Source: a bacterium (GTDB taxonomy: Bacteria; Planctomycetota; Planctomycetia; Pirellulales; Pirellulaceae). Taken from it: a stretch of 15,220 nucleotides of DNA. The stretch is taken from contig JAUIHJ010000086.1 in assembly GCA_030432015.1 (NCBI GenBank), forward strand, positions 1 to 15,220, read 5' to 3'. The position numbers and the translations under genes were made by a program. Of the stretch, positions 14,193-15,220 are shown piece by piece (positions within the stretch are counted from its first letter, which is position 1; each line of letters starts with the position of its first letter). A model generated the notes under the pieces. It was not told where the DNA came from. It made no database searches and saw only the letters and a list, made by a program, of their open reading frames with translations.

Positions 14193-15220
14193 ATGATAAT
14201 CACAACTAAGAACGTATTGCTTGCCGGCCTGGCCTGCGGGCTTTTGGCGATAACGTTGCCAGGCCAGGGCGAGGAACTGAATTCGCTGTCGGATGTCGAG
14301 CAGCGTTCCGGTTGGAAGCTCTTATTCGATGGCAAGACGACCTCCGGCTGGCGCAACTTCAACAAGGAAGGGATTTCTGCTGGTTGGAAGGTCGTCGATG
14401 GGGCCTTGGCGCGTGTGGATGGCGGTGCCGGCGACATCGTCACGACAGATCAATACGAAAGCTTCGAACTGTCGATCGACTTCAAGATTTCCAAGGGTGG
14501 CAACAGCGGCATCATGTTTCACGTGGATGAGAGCGTGAAAGGTGCGCCGTACTTGACCGGTCCGGAAATTCAGATCCAAGACAACGTTGATGGGACGGAC
14601 CCGCAGAAATCGGGTTGGCTCTATCAGCTGTACCCAGCTTCGGTCGATGCGACCAAGCCGGCCGGTCAATGGAATCATTTGCGGATTCGAATCACCCCTG
14701 AGAGTTGTGCCACGTACATGAATGGCGTGCGCTACGCGCGGTATCAGAAAGGGAGCAAGGATTGGGACCAGCGGGTTGCCAAGAGCAAGTTTTCCAAATG
14801 GGAGAAATTCGGCAAAGCCACAACCGGCTACATCTGCCTGCAGGATCACGGCAACGAAGTGGCCTACCGCAACATCAAGATCCGCGAGTTGAGTGGCGCG
14901 TCGGACCAGTTGGACCCGGTCGATGGAACCTTGGCTTACAAGCCCGAAGTGGCATTCCCGAAGCTGAAGTGGAGCGGTTGGAATCCCGTCACCGACGATG
15001 GAAAACCCCGGCCGTTGCGACCGATCGCCTTGACCCATGCCGGCGATGGCAGCGACCGTGTTTTTGTCGCCACCCAACGCGGTGTGATCTACGTCTTTCA
15101 GAACGATCAACAGGCGACCGAGACCAAGGTCTTTCTGGATCTCTCGAAGAAAGTAAAGTACAGCGACCGGCAGAATGAGGAGGGGTTCTTGGGGCTGGCC
15201 TTCCACCCCAACTACAAGGA
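14193..15220 (+). CDS. DUF1080 - glucose/sorbosone dehydrogenase fusion (3' end cut)
   Basis: From ATG 14193 the frame stays open for 342 codons to the window end, so the protein is incomplete. Residues 1-~27 look like a signal peptide (VLLAGLACGLLAITLPGQG). Residues ~38-234 are a DUF1080 domain: GWKLLFDGKTTSGWRNF (40-56), WKVVDGALARVDG (65-77), GGNSGIMFH (102-110), GPEIQIQDN (123-131), GQWNHLRIRI (158-167) and GYICLQDHGNEVAYRNIKI (212-230). After a linker, residues ~274-342 begin a PQQ-dependent sugar dehydrogenase type beta-propeller: PIALTHAGDGSDRVFVATQR (277-296), GVIYVFQND and EEGFLGLAFHPNYK (329-342). The two halves may act in sequence on exported sugars or keto-sugars. GGAG lies 12 bases before the start. 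Such proteins often end in a cytochrome c domain; that part is not visible. Confidence 0.9.
   Translation, partial: MIITTKNVLLAGLACGLLAITLPGQGEELNSLSDVEQRSGWKLLFDGKTTSGWRNFNKEGISAGWKVVDGALARVDGGAGDIVTTDQYESFELSIDFKISKGGNSGIMFHVDESVKGAPYLTGPEIQIQDNVDGTDPQKSGWLYQLYPASVDATKPAGQWNHLRIRITPESCATYMNGVRYARYQKGSKDWDQRVAKSKFSKWEKFGKATTGYICLQDHGNEVAYRNIKIRELSGASDQLDPVDGTLAYKPEVAFPKLKWSGWNPVTDDGKPRPLRPIALTHAGDGSDRVFVATQRGVIYVFQNDQQATETKVFLDLSKKVKYSDRQNEEGFLGLAFHPNYK

Noticed and set aside
14322..15206. Long minus-strand frame of 294 codons
   Set aside because: It is the antisense shadow of the DUF1080-dehydrogenase fusion, which has clear domain motifs on the plus strand.

Overview
The window looks like an ordinary chromosomal stretch of a planctomycete, most likely a Pirellulales-type bacterium. 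This is inferred from gene content: secreted DUF1080 proteins, a Tat-exported Gfo/Idh/MocA oxidoreductase, a YdjY-domain exported protein, a DUF1080-sugar dehydrogenase fusion, GC-rich coding sequence and loosely packed genes on both strands. No tRNA, rRNA, CRISPR array, transposase or phage gene was seen.

Left part (1-4028): a leftward YdjY-domain exported protein is cut by the window start. It is divergent from a rightward group of an unrecognised 615-residue protein, the PLP-homeostasis protein YggS and the small DUF167 protein YggU. YggS and YggU overlap by four bases.

Middle (4070-9475): four genes on the minus strand are read in the order lysS, lolC-type permease, lolD ATPase, ilvE-type aminotransferase. 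A sigma70-like promoter sits ahead of lysS, and two hairpins lie between lysS and the permease. The Lol pair should extract lipoproteins from the inner membrane. LolD has an unusual low-complexity N-terminal extension of about 85 residues.

Gap 9345-10069: there is no convincing gene here. It holds the lysS promoter, several inverted repeats, and a 539-bp stretch bracketed by a perfect 12-bp direct repeat. It ends at a clear intrinsic terminator belonging to the next minus-strand gene.

Right part (10131-15220): a Tat-exported Gfo/Idh/MocA oxidoreductase (minus strand) is divergent from ApbE, an exported DUF1080 protein, and a DUF1080-glucose/sorbosone dehydrogenase fusion that runs off the window. 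Known family chemistry makes an extracytoplasmic 3-keto-sugar pathway plausible: the oxidoreductase makes 3-keto-glycosides and the DUF1080 enzymes cleave them. This is the most interesting biological theme in the window, but it is an inference from families and neighbourhood.
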